A stretch of 49,123 nt of DNA, taken from contig JAICYJ010000020.1 in the NCBI GenBank assembly GCA_025934255.1, positions 1-49,123 on the forward strand, in the 5' to 3' direction. Below the pieces are notes generated by a model. The model made no database searches. It was not told the origin of the DNA and was given only the letters and a program-made list of their open reading frames with translations. Below are positions 35,759-43,776 of this stretch, piece by piece. Every line of letters starts with the position of its first letter. Within the stretch, counting starts at the first letter, position 1. Source of the stretch: Thermoleophilia bacterium. Its GTDB lineage: Bacteria > Actinomycetota > Thermoleophilia > Gaiellales > JAICJC01. The position numbers and the translations under genes were made by a program.

Positions 35759-36379
35759 TCAGCAGCAGCCATCGCTGCAAGGCTCGCCGCGCCAGGCTGC
35801 CCGGCCCTCCTGGACGGCGGCTGCCGCGATGACAAGTCCTGCGAGCGGGTCAGCCCACCACCATCCCAAGAGCGCGTTGGCACCAAGACCAACAAGGAGC
35901 GCGATAGACAGGTAGGCGCACAGCATGTTCTGGCCACCCTCGCTCACGGTGGCGCGTGACCCGAGCTGGTGTCCGACTCGCCGCTTGGCGTGCGCAAGGA
36001 GTGGCATCGTCGGCGCCGTCACCGCCGCCAGGCCGATGCCGACCCAGCTTGCCTCGGGGTGCGCTCCCGCGAACGCGCGGACCGACTCGATCACGACGTA
36101 GACCGCCAGCACGAAGAACGAGAGCGCGATCAGCTGCTGGGCTCGCCGCTCTGCGAACTCCGACGCCCCGCGCCCTCGGGAGAACAGCCACAGGATCACG
36201 CCACCCGCGGCGAACTCGATCAGGCTGTCGATCCCGAAGGCAACGAGGGCGATCGAGCCGGCCGAGATTCCGGCACCGATGGCGATTGCGAACTCGATCA
36301 GGTGCCACGCGTTGCCGCCCCAGGCCAGGCGCCGGGCTCGACGTTCGAGACGCAGTCGGGGGTCGGCGAGCGTGGCCAT
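35759..36379 (-). CDS. CDF-like cation transporter with Cys-rich tail
   Basis: A 206-aa membrane protein with six hydrophobic segments (LIEFAIAIGAGISAGSIALV, FGIDSLIEFAAGGVILWLF, LIALSFFVLAVYVVIESV and others) and a conserved WADPLAGLVIA block typical of CDF-family proteins. The metal-site HxxxD motifs are replaced by D-SLIE and S-EGGQN patterns, so the ion may differ from that of the neighbour. The tail ends CSDGCC, a likely metal-binding cluster. No C-terminal CDF domain is present. It forms an operon with the His-rich CDF. Confidence 0.75.
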   Translation of the reverse strand: MATLADPRLRLERRARRLAWGGNAWHLIEFAIAIGAGISAGSIALVAFGIDSLIEFAAGGVILWLFSRGRGASEFAERRAQQLIALSFFVLAVYVVIESVRAFAGAHPEASWVGIGLAAVTAPTMPLLAHAKRRVGHQLGSRATVSEGGQNMLCAYLSIALLVGLGANALLGWWWADPLAGLVIAAAAVQEGRAAWRGEPCSDGCC

Positions 36380-36589
36380 GCCCTCATCCTTACCGTCGGA
36401 GGACGTTGGGAGAGAGTGCGTGCGCCGTCTACGGCTCCTGTGCAGTGGCGACGCACATCACCAGTCGCCCCCTCCCAAGGGCTCAGCTGGCGGAGTCGCG
36501 GCGTACCGCCGTCGGGAGCCGAAGCCGCGGCCTACCAAGAGCCTACGCCTGTCGGTCGCAGAATGCTCGCCTGTTGCCGTTCACCCGGG
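36380..36589. other. Non-coding spacer
   Basis: 210 bases between the start of the CDF-like gene and the end of the anti-sigma-like gene, both on the minus strand. It must hold the promoter of the metal-transport pair. I saw no convincing promoter hexamers, metal-regulator operator or terminator in it. Confidence 0.5.
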
Positions 36590-37774
36590 TCAGCCGTTGG
36601 GGAACAGCCGCTTCTCCGCTGCCACGTAATCGCCCTGGTTTCGATCGACGGTCGCGGACGGATGCTGGGCGGTGAGGCTGAGCAGGGCCTCGGTCGAGTC
36701 GTTGGCCGGCAGCACCTCGTAGGTCGTGAATCGGAGGCTGGTGCCGCCGTCGGTGCCGGTCGTGTCGAGCTGGACGGGGGCGTAGCTGCTCGCGTCGACG
36801 TAGTAGGTGATATGACCGTCCTGGGAGCGGAGCTCGAGCGTGTCGCGGCCGCCGATGGTCGCGTGGCCGACGAGGTGGGCACCGCAGGAGCGAAGCAGGG
36901 TCAGGATTTGATCCCCGTAGTCCTGCGATCCGAAGTTGGAACAGTCCGGCGCCGTTGCGGCGGTCGGCGCGGGGACGACGGCAGGCCTGTACCCATTGAG
37001 CGTGGCGGCGCTGCGCGGTGCACGGACCCATTTGATGATGTCGCTTCTGTCCTTGAGCGCCTGCGCCTGGCTCGCTGTGATGACGAGCCGATACTTCTGG
37101 CCGCGGCCAGGCACGATCTTGTACCCGCGTCCCGGAGCAATTCGGAAGACCATGAGTCGCACCACGTAGGTGTTTGCGGTCGGTCCCGGAGTGATCCGAT
37201 AGGTGCGCTGTGCCTCCGACTTGGCACTGCCTGCGGTCGTGGTGCTGGCGTAGATCGTGTTGGTGGCAGGGTCGTAGACCTGCTCGGTATCCCCTACCGT
37301 CGCGCTCTCGGCGGTTGTGCCATCGGGGTTGGTCTCGACCTGGCGGCGGTCGCCGGTGGCACCGCTCGCTTGCCAGCTCTCGTCCCGCCAGGTGATCGTG
37401 GTGCCGTCGCCGTTGTTCTGGCTCCCCCGCATGTCCACGTGCAGGATCGTGCCCGCCGGTTGGGCAGCGGCGGCAAGCGCATGCCGGACGACCGCGGCCG
37501 AGGCGGGAGCGACCGCGCCCCTGTCGTCGCTGGTGACGGCGATGACCGCGGCTATGACGACCGCGGCAGCCGACCCCACGGCGGCGAGCCGAACGAGCGC
37601 TTCCGTGCTCGGCCGGGTCCTGGGAGAGCGCTCCGGGCGTGGTGCGGCCAGGATCTCTCGGAGCAGCGACTCGGCGGATTCGTCGGTCACCGGGTTGAGG
37701 TCGCCCTCGAGCGGGTCGATGCCGCGGACGAGCTCCATCACGTCGTTCTCGGCTACGGGAGTGGTCGGAGTCAT
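36590..37774 (-). CDS. Membrane protein paired with ECF sigma factor (probable anti-sigma)
   Basis: A 394-aa single-pass protein: about 60 cytoplasmic residues (MTPTTPVAENDVMELVRGID and on), one membrane segment (AAVGSAAAVVIAAVIAVTS), and a large extracytoplasmic domain with two Cys (DCSNFGS and LRSCGAHLVG) and repeated beta-type segments resembling CU044_5270-type proteins. It is not a zinc-finger anti-sigma of the RsrA kind. The ATG overlaps the sigma-factor stop as ATGA, which supports a sensor/anti-sigma role by context. The signal is unknown. Confidence 0.65.
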   Translation of the reverse strand: MTPTTPVAENDVMELVRGIDPLEGDLNPVTDESAESLLREILAAPRPERSPRTRPSTEALVRLAAVGSAAAVVIAAVIAVTSDDRGAVAPASAAVVRHALAAAAQPAGTILHVDMRGSQNNGDGTTITWRDESWQASGATGDRRQVETNPDGTTAESATVGDTEQVYDPATNTIYASTTTAGSAKSEAQRTYRITPGPTANTYVVRLMVFRIAPGRGYKIVPGRGQKYRLVITASQAQALKDRSDIIKWVRAPRSAATLNGYRPAVVPAPTAATAPDCSNFGSQDYGDQILTLLRSCGAHLVGHATIGGRDTLELRSQDGHITYYVDASSYAPVQLDTTGTDGGTSLRFTTYEVLPANDSTEALLSLTAQHPSATVDRNQGDYVAAEKRLFPNG

Positions 37775-38334
37775 GGGGCGATCTCCTTGGCTACGGATGG
37801 GTGTTGGGGGCGCGGGTCGGCCTGGCCGGCGCGGTCGAGCTCGCAGCGAAGACGGCGCTTGGCCCGATGCAGGCGCACCCGGAACGCGGCCGGGGACTGG
37901 CCGAGCACCGTCGCCGCCTCGGCCGGCCGCAGGCCGTCCCAGGCGATCAACGTGATCGCCTCGCGGTCGTTCGCCGGCAGGCGTCCCAGCGCGGCCGCCA
38001 CTCGGCCGGCGGGTTCCTCGGCCGCGGATGTTGGGGCGCCGGTATCCGCATGCTCCAGGCGCAGCCGAAGCGCACCTCGCCGCCGCGATCCTCGCTGCTG
38101 GGTTGCGTTCACGTTTCGGGCGACGGCCAGGAGCCACGGCAGCGAATCGGCGGGCACTTCGTCGAGCCGCCGCCAGGCGACCAGGAAGGTGCTTGCGACG
38201 ACGTCGTCGGACGTGTCTCCGGGCGCGCGGCGTCGCGCGTACGCCGCCACCGCGCGGTGGTGCCGGCGGAACAGCTGCTCGAATCGCTCCTCAGCCCGGG
38301 CATCCCGATCGTGCTCGTTACCAGGTCCGGCCAT
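37771..38334 (-). CDS. ECF-type RNA polymerase sigma factor
   Basis: A 187-aa sigma-70 family protein with region 2 (RFEQLFRRHHRAVAAYARRR, DDVVASTFLVAWRRLDEVP, LPWLLAVARNV) and region 4 (LGRLPANDREAITLIAWDGL, then AEAATVLGQSPAAFRVRLH). Regions 1 and 3 are absent, as in ECF factors. The ATG at 38334 was chosen; a GTG directly before it and a longer upstream frame are less likely. It is translationally coupled to the membrane partner and divergent from the GH26-like gene. Confidence 0.9.
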   Translation of the reverse strand: MAGPGNEHDRDARAEERFEQLFRRHHRAVAAYARRRAPGDTSDDVVASTFLVAWRRLDEVPADSLPWLLAVARNVNATQQRGSRRRGALRLRLEHADTGAPTSAAEEPAGRVAAALGRLPANDREAITLIAWDGLRPAEAATVLGQSPAAFRVRLHRAKRRLRCELDRAGQADPRPQHPSVAKEIAP

Positions 38335-38466
38335 CACCCACCTCTCGCCGGCAGACGCCCCATCGTTACACCCCCGGCCGGCGACGCCCGCCTCATCTCT
38401 ATCACGCACGGATGGTCAGAATGGGTAATGCCGAGACGCGCCCCGGCAGCCGATAGAAGCCTCAGC

Positions 38467-39489
38467 ATGAGGCTCCTTGCGCGTCGTCTGGTCGGTACCT
38501 GCTGCGTTGCGGCGATGCTCGGCGTGGGCGGACAGGCGCTGGCTGCAGGAGCGCCACCGCCGGGAATGCCGCCCGTCGGCCACACTCGGCTCGGCGTCGG
38601 CAGCAAGGATCCCGGCTCCTTCGACCGCCTCACCCGCCATCACCACGACGTCTGGCTGATGTTCGACATGCTGGGTGGATCCTGGGTCAGGTGGCACGGC
38701 GTCAGCACCCAGATCGCCAAGGCCACCTCCTCGCACCGGATCGCGATGATCACGCTGGGCGTGACACGCGTGTCCGACCGCCGCAAGCTCTCGCCGGGCT
38801 CGCTGGCAAGCGGCAAGGCCGACAGCATCTACCTGTCCTACTCGAGCCAGGCCAACGCCGCGGACGTGCCGGTCTGGATCCGTCCGATGCAGGAGATGAA
38901 CGGCTACTGGATGTCCTACTGCGCGTTCAACGCAAACGGGACGCACCGCGGCGCCTCCTACTCCACCGGCAACTACAAGAAGGCCTTCCGCCGGATCGCG
39001 ATCATCATGCGGGGCGGCACCAGGGCGGAGATCAACGCCGCGCTTCACGCCGCCGGCCTGCGACAGCTGCAGGCGCCGCTGCCGGTCGCCGGGATCCCGC
39101 CCAGCGGGCTGGTGGCCATGGTCTGGAACCCGCAGGGAGCCGGCGCGCCGAACGTCAGGGGCAACCAGCCGCACGACTACTGGCCGGGCACGCGGTACGT
39201 GGACTACGTCGGCGACGATCTCTACGACCAGGGCTTCAGGGCCTACTGGAAGGGCATGCAGCCGCTCTACAACTACGGAAAGCCGTTCATCCTGGGCGAG
39301 TGGGCGCCCTGGGGCATCGACGATCCCACCTTCGTCAGCCAGGTGTTCAACTGGGTGAAGACGCATCCGCGGACAGCGGCGCTGGTCTACTACGACTACT
39401 CCTCCACCTTCAGCCTGGGCAACAAGCCGCGTGCGCTGAAGGCGTACCGCACGCTCGCAGCCCGCACGCGGTTCCAGACCACCGCCTGA
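38467..39489 (+). CDS. Secreted GH26-like glycoside hydrolase
   Basis: A 340-aa protein with a signal peptide (basic MRLLARRLVG, hydrophobic core, cleavage near QALAAGA). The catalytic domain resembles family 26 beta-mannanases and related endoglycosidases: IRPMQEMNGYW with the probable acid/base Glu143, LVAMVWNPQG, YWPGTRYVDYVGDDLYDQ and FILGEWAPWG with the probable nucleophile Glu278. It would cut a beta-linked plant or microbial polysaccharide outside the cell. The frame runs on upstream through the antisense of the sigma gene; the ATG at 38467 begins the signal peptide. Confidence 0.85.
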   Translation: MRLLARRLVGTCCVAAMLGVGGQALAAGAPPPGMPPVGHTRLGVGSKDPGSFDRLTRHHHDVWLMFDMLGGSWVRWHGVSTQIAKATSSHRIAMITLGVTRVSDRRKLSPGSLASGKADSIYLSYSSQANAADVPVWIRPMQEMNGYWMSYCAFNANGTHRGASYSTGNYKKAFRRIAIIMRGGTRAEINAALHAAGLRQLQAPLPVAGIPPSGLVAMVWNPQGAGAPNVRGNQPHDYWPGTRYVDYVGDDLYDQGFRAYWKGMQPLYNYGKPFILGEWAPWGIDDPTFVSQVFNWVKTHPRTAALVYYDYSSTFSLGNKPRALKAYRTLAARTRFQTTA

Positions 39490-39502
39490 GCGGGACCGGC
39501 TG

Positions 39503-39682
39503 CTACGACGCCGCGGCCTTCTGCCACGCCTCGTTGAGCTGGTCGCGGTAGCCCAGCCACAGCACCCCGGCCACGGCCAGCAGCACGATCTCGTCGAGCG
39601 GCCCCGGCACCGGCAGCAGCCCCAGCGCACCCGCCCAGCGCAGCGGTCGCGGGATGCGCCCGTCGCGGATGACCAGTCTGAC
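39503..39682 (-). pseudogene. Short hydrophobic ORF without start codon
   Basis: A minus-strand frame reads VRLVIRDGRIPRPLRWAGAL, continues GLLPVPGPLDEIVLLAVAGVL and ends WLGYRDQLNEAWQKAAAS with a stop at 39503. It has high GC3 and looks like a small one- or two-pass membrane protein. The in-frame codons upstream contain no ATG, GTG or TTG before similarity ends; the ATG at 39716 and GTG at 39687 are in other frames. A decayed gene, a frameshift or a non-standard start are all possible. Confidence 0.4.
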
Positions 39683-39789
39683 GGCACGGGAGCGTGCGTG
39701 TGACCGTGGCCCGCATTGCCTCAGCCTAGTCGCGACCGTACCGACCGTATGTGGATCGGCCGCGGCGGTCGCGGTACGCTGGCGCCCGC

Positions 39790-40536
39790 ATGTCCAGTTC
39801 CCCTACCCGGGTCGCCGTGATCACCGGCACCAGCCGCGGCATCGGCACCGCCCTCGCGGCCGCGTTCGCCGCCGAGGGGTATGCCGTGGTCGGATGCGGC
39901 CGCAGCGCCGACCCGGATGTGCACGTCGCCGGCGTCGACTACCGCCGCTGCGACGTGTCAGACCCGGCCGCCATCCGCGACCTGGTCGCCGGTGCGGTGG
40001 CGACGCACGGCCGGCTGGACGTGCTGGTCAACAACGCGGCGGTCGAGGTCGAGGGCACCGTCGAGGAGACCACGGTCGAGCAGTGGGATGAGGTGCTGGC
40101 CGTCAACGTCCGCGCTCCGGCGCTGCTGGCCGCCGCCGCGATACCGCACATGCGTGCCGCCGGCGGCGGCGTGATCCTGAACGTTGCGTCGGTCGACGGC
40201 ACCTGGGCCGAGCCGCGGCTGCCGGCCTACTGCGCCTCGAAGGGCGCACTGCTGGCGCTGACCCGGGCGATGGCCATCGACCACGGCACCGACAACATCC
40301 GCTGCATGAGCATCTGCCCGGGGTACGTCCGCACGGAGATGCTGGAACAGTTCTTCGCCTCCCAGCCGGATCCCGACGCTGCGCGCGCACAGGGGATCGC
40401 CATGCATCCGCTGGGACGCCTGGCGGAGCCGTCGGACATCGCCGACCTGGCCGTGTTCCTGGCCGGCGACCGCGCGACCTATCTGACCGGCCATTCCTAC
40501 GTCGCCGACGGCGGCCTCACGGCCGGGCACGTGTGA
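39790..40536 (+). CDS. Short-chain dehydrogenase/reductase (SDR)
   Basis: A 248-aa classical SDR: cofactor motif TGTSRGIG near residue 13, NNAA, catalytic Ser in NVASVDG, Tyr and Lys in YCASK, and CPGYVRTEM. It oxidises or reduces a hydroxyl/keto substrate with NAD(P)H; the substrate cannot be read. The ATG at 39790 lies nine bases after a TACGCT hexamer and lacks a ribosome binding site. The next gene starts 10 bases after its stop, so they form an operon. Confidence 0.9.
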   Translation: MSSSPTRVAVITGTSRGIGTALAAAFAAEGYAVVGCGRSADPDVHVAGVDYRRCDVSDPAAIRDLVAGAVATHGRLDVLVNNAAVEVEGTVEETTVEQWDEVLAVNVRAPALLAAAAIPHMRAAGGGVILNVASVDGTWAEPRLPAYCASKGALLALTRAMAIDHGTDNIRCMSICPGYVRTEMLEQFFASQPDPDAARAQGIAMHPLGRLAEPSDIADLAVFLAGDRATYLTGHSYVADGGLTAGHV

Positions 40537-40546
40537 GGTCGACGGT

Positions 40547-41419
40547 ATGCCGACCACCCACGTGATCCCGCTCGACCGCGAGACCATCCACGGGCACTTC
40601 TCGACCGACCTCGCGCCCGTCGTGACCGTCGATCCCGGCGACTCGGTCACGTTCCAGGCCCTGGCCGCCTTCTGGCACTGGGACGCGGGCGGCCGGTGGC
40701 TGGACGATCTGCAGCCGGTGCTCGACGACGGCCACCCGCTGACCGGGCCGATCGCGGTTCGCGGGGCGCGCGCGGGCGGGACGCTGGAGGTGCGGATCGA
40801 CGTTGTGCGCCCGCGCAACTGGGGCGTGACCTTTGCCGGGGAGCGCCCGCTCGAGTGGCAGCTGGACGGGGCGATCGGCGTCACCGCGGACGGCGCCCAG
40901 TCGGTCGCGCTCGCCCCCTTCCTGGGCGTGATCGGGATGCCGCCGCCCGAGCCTGGCGTCCACTCCACCACCCCGCCCCGCCGCTTCGGCGGCAACGTCG
41001 ACTGCAAGGAGCTGACCGCGGGCGCCACGCTGCTGCTGCCGATCGGCGTGGACGGCGCGCTGCTCTCGGCCGGCGACGGCCACGCGGCGCAGGGCGACGG
41101 CGAGGTGTCGGGCACGGCCATCGAATGCCCGCTCGACGAGGTGCGTCTGACGCTGGGCCTGCGCCCCGATCTCGATCTGCGGATGCCGGTCGCCCGCACC
41201 GACAGCGCCTGGATCGCGCTCGGGTTCGACCACGACCTCGACGTGGCCGCCGACATGGCGCTTGAGACGATGCTCGACCTGATGCAGCGCGAGCACGGGC
41301 TCGGCCGCGAGCGGGCGCTGGCCCTGGCCAGCGTCTGTGTCGACCTGCGCGTGACGCAGGTCGTGAACGAGGCCAAGGGCGTGCACGCGGTGCTCCGCCA
41401 CGACGCCCTCACCGCCTAG
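40547..41419 (+). CDS. Acetamidase/formamidase family protein
   Basis: A 290-aa member of the FmdA/AmdA family, which hydrolyses short amides to ammonia and the acid. It has THVIPLDRETIHGHFSTDLA, DPGDSVTFQALAAFWHWD, TGPIAVRGARAGGTLEVRI, PRRFGGNVDCKELTAGATLL and GDGHAAQGDGEVSGTAIE, which are the family landmarks. A GAGG lies about 8 bases before the ATG. It is in an operon with the SDR. An AmiC-like sensor occurs 7 kb upstream, but a functional link is only speculation. Confidence 0.9.
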   Translation: MPTTHVIPLDRETIHGHFSTDLAPVVTVDPGDSVTFQALAAFWHWDAGGRWLDDLQPVLDDGHPLTGPIAVRGARAGGTLEVRIDVVRPRNWGVTFAGERPLEWQLDGAIGVTADGAQSVALAPFLGVIGMPPPEPGVHSTTPPRRFGGNVDCKELTAGATLLLPIGVDGALLSAGDGHAAQGDGEVSGTAIECPLDEVRLTLGLRPDLDLRMPVARTDSAWIALGFDHDLDVAADMALETMLDLMQREHGLGRERALALASVCVDLRVTQVVNEAKGVHAVLRHDALTA

Positions 41420-41571
41420 ACCGATCAGCTTGGCACATCGAAGAGGCCCAGGTTTCGAGGTATGCCACCTTCGGGTATCGAGCCAGCATGTGGCACCGGC
41501 AACCGGTGGCCGGCTGTGGCAAACACGAAAAACGAACGGGACATTTCGGACAACAAATTGTGACCGCAATC

Positions 41572-41601
41572 TTGCGCCGAGGTGAACAGATCCCATACGC
41601 T
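41572..41601 (+). promoter_or_regulatory. Candidate promoter of the xylose-type transporter
   Basis: TTGCGC (41572) and TACGCT (41596) are 18 bases apart, leaving a 5' UTR of about 70 bases before the binding-protein gene. A small AT-richer inverted repeat, ACAA-CAAA-TTGT (41550-41561), lies just upstream and could be an operator. The rest of the 261-base spacer 41420-41680 shows nothing else I can identify. Confidence 0.4.
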
Positions 41602-41680
41602 TGGGGATCTCGGGAGCCTGACTGGCCTTCCACAACCACCGGGGTCGGGTCTGCCTCGGCCGCTCAACAAGGGGATTTGC

Positions 41681-42892
41681 ATGCACCATCTGCCAAAACA
41701 GATCGCGGCAGTGACCGCGGCTCTGGCGCTGGCGGCCGCCGCCGCCAGCTGTGGATCGAGCTCGTCCAGCTCGTCCAGCACGCCGTCAGCCGGCGGCGGG
41801 TCGGTGCCCGCCGTCGACGCCAGCGCGTTCACGGCTGACTTCTCGGTGATGAAGACGCTGACCGCGCTGGCCGCCCAGGGCAAGGGCAAGGTCGGCGTGC
41901 TGCTGCCGGACACCACCACGTCGACCCGGTACGTCCAGTACGACGCGCCATACCTCAAGCAGGCGTTCGAGGCGGCTGGGCTGTCATCCAGCGACTTCAA
42001 GATCGACAACGCACAGGGCAAGGCGTCGACGATGCAGCAGCAGGCCGAGGCCGACATCACCGACGGTGCCTCCGTGCTGCTGATCGATCCCATCGATCCC
42101 GGCTCTGGAGCAGCCATCGAGAAGAACGCCGAGGCCAAGGGCCTCAAGGTGATCGACTATGACCGCCTGGTCACCGGCGGCCCCGCTGATCGCTACTACG
42201 TCAGCTTCAACAACGTCAAGGTCGGTCAGCTGATCGGCGAGGGCGAGGTCAAGTGCATCTCTGACTGGGGCGTCAAGGATCCCAACATCCTGATCATGGA
42301 CGGCGACCCCACCGACAACAATGCGAAGCTGTTCGCACAGGGCTACAACGGCGTGCTTGCGCCAAAGTTCGCCGACGGCACCTACAAGAAGGTCGGCGAG
42401 CCGACCGGCACGTGGGATCCGCCGACGGCCCAGACCACGTTCGAGCAGCAATACACGGCGCACCCGAACATCAACGCCGTGGTGACGCCGAACGACGCCA
42501 ACGCCGCAGCGGTGATCGCGGCGCTGAAGAACAAGAAGATCCCGCCGAAGACGTTCCCGACCACCGGTCAGGACGCGGGAGTCGAGGGCCTGCAGAACAT
42601 CCTCGCGGGCTACCAGTGCGGCACGGTCTACAAGCCGATCTACCTGGAGGCACAGGCCGCGGCAGCGCTGGCCCTGTACCTGCGTGCCGGGCAGACGCCG
42701 CCGGCGTCGCTGGTCAACTCGACCACCAAGGACACCACGATCGGCGCGGACATCAAGTCCGTCTACACCACCCCGATCTGGGTGACCACCGACAACATGG
42801 CCGACACGGTCGTCAAGGACGGCGCCGTGACGGTGAAGCAGCTGTGCACGGGCGGTCTCCAGAACGCCTGCAGCGCGGCGGGGATCCAGTAG
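41681..42892 (+). CDS. Xylose-type sugar ABC transporter substrate-binding lipoprotein
   Basis: A 403-aa protein with a lipoprotein signal peptide (hydrophobic run ending AAAAASC, Cys near residue 24), a Ser/Gly-rich linker and a type I sugar-binding domain of the XylF group: VGVLLPDTTTSTRYVQYDAP, IDPIDPGSGAAIEKNAEAKG, YDRLVTGGPADRYYVSFNN, VVTPNDANAAAVIAAL and TGQDAGVEGLQNILAG. It should deliver a pentose or related sugar to the permease encoded downstream. An AAGGGGA ribosome binding site precedes the ATG at 41681. Confidence 0.92.
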   Translation: MHHLPKQIAAVTAALALAAAAASCGSSSSSSSSTPSAGGGSVPAVDASAFTADFSVMKTLTALAAQGKGKVGVLLPDTTTSTRYVQYDAPYLKQAFEAAGLSSSDFKIDNAQGKASTMQQQAEADITDGASVLLIDPIDPGSGAAIEKNAEAKGLKVIDYDRLVTGGPADRYYVSFNNVKVGQLIGEGEVKCISDWGVKDPNILIMDGDPTDNNAKLFAQGYNGVLAPKFADGTYKKVGEPTGTWDPPTAQTTFEQQYTAHPNINAVVTPNDANAAAVIAALKNKKIPPKTFPTTGQDAGVEGLQNILAGYQCGTVYKPIYLEAQAAAALALYLRAGQTPPASLVNSTTKDTTIGADIKSVYTTPIWVTTDNMADTVVKDGAVTVKQLCTGGLQNACSAAGIQ

Positions 42893-42903
42893 CACCACTC
42901 GGG

Positions 42904-42936
42904 CCCGGGGCCGTCGCCTGACGCGGCGGCCCCGGG
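42904..42936 (+). other. 14-bp stem hairpin between binding-protein and ATPase genes
   Basis: CCCGGGGCCG (42904-42913) pairs perfectly with CGGCCCCGGG (42927-42936). Four more pairs (one G-T) extend inward to a five-base loop. There is no T-run. Such hairpins after a binding-protein gene often protect its mRNA or reduce downstream transcription. Confidence 0.6.
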
Positions 42937-42961
42937 GCGGGTACCATCGGTACCAACGGTC

Positions 42962-42979
42962 ATGGATTCCACGCTTTGA
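42962..42979 (+). other. Five-codon mini-ORF overlapping the ATPase start
   Basis: ATG at 42962 opens MDSTL and stops at a TGA that overlaps the TTG start of the ATPase gene (TTGA). The TTG itself has no ribosome binding site. This may couple translation, or be chance. Confidence 0.3.
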
Positions 42980-43776
42980 GCACAGAGACAGAGACCCAGC
43001 CGCTGCTACGGCTCGACCACGTCTCCAAGAACTTCGGGCCGGTGCAGGCGTTGTCCGACGTCAACCTGGAGCTGCGGGCCGGCGAGGTGACGGCGCTGAT
43101 CGGCGACAACGGCGCCGGCAAGTCGGTCACCATCAAGACCATCTCAGGGATCCACGGGCCCGATTCCGGCCAGATCTACTGGGAGGGCAGGCCGGTGCGG
43201 ATCCGCACGCCGCGTGAGGCTTCGGCGCTCGGCATCGAGACGGTGTTCCAGGACCTGGCGCTCTGCAACAACCTCGACATCGTCCAGAACCTGTTTTTGG
43301 GCCGCGAGCGCACCAATCACGGCCTCACGCTGGACGAGGAGGCGATGGAGAAGTCGGCGGCGGAGACGCTGGCCAGCCTGGCGGTGACCACCGTGCGCTC
43401 GATCCGCCAGCCGGTGGCGTCCCTCTCGGGCGGGCAGCGCCAGTCGGTGGCGATCGCCAAGGCGGTGCTGTGGAACACCAAGCTGGTGATCATGGATGAG
43501 CCCACCGCGGCCCTGGGCGTGGCTCAGACCGCGATGGTGCTCGGCCTCGTCAGACGCCTGGCCGATCGCGGCCATGCCGTGATGCTGATCTCGCACAACA
43601 TGAACGACGTGTTCGAGGTGGCCGACCGGATTGCGGTGCTGTTCCTGGGCCGTGTGGTGGCCGTGCGGCTGGCTGCGGACATGGACCGCCAGATCGCGGT
43701 CGACCTGATGACCACCGGCCAATCGGCGCGCCTGTCAACGAACGGCCACGCCGCGAAGGAGCCCGATCGCACATGA
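42976..43776 (+). CDS. Sugar ABC transporter ATP-binding protein, single domain
   Basis: A 266-aa ABC ATPase: Walker A IGDNGAGKS, Q-loop TVFQDLALCNNLDIVQ, signature LSGGQRQ, Walker B LVIMDEPTAALG and the switch His in LISHNM. Monosaccharide importers of the XylG/MglA type usually fuse two such domains in about 500 residues; this one has a single domain and must act as a dimer. The TTG at 42976 is the only suitable start and continues a normal N-terminus (LLRLDHVSKNFGPVQALSDV). It overlaps the permease gene by 4 bases. Confidence 0.92.
   Translation: MSTETETQPLLRLDHVSKNFGPVQALSDVNLELRAGEVTALIGDNGAGKSVTIKTISGIHGPDSGQIYWEGRPVRIRTPREASALGIETVFQDLALCNNLDIVQNLFLGRERTNHGLTLDEEAMEKSAAETLASLAVTTVRSIRQPVASLSGGQRQSVAIAKAVLWNTKLVIMDEPTAALGVAQTAMVLGLVRRLADRGHAVMLISHNMNDVFEVADRIAVLFLGRVVAVRLAADMDRQIAVDLMTTGQSARLSTNGHAAKEPDRT

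Noticed and set aside
40547..41419. Direct regulation of the acetamidase-like gene by the AmiC-like sensor at 32703
   Set aside because: They are 7 kb apart with unrelated genes between, and the LuxR-region palindromes were not seen upstream of the SDR-amidase operon.
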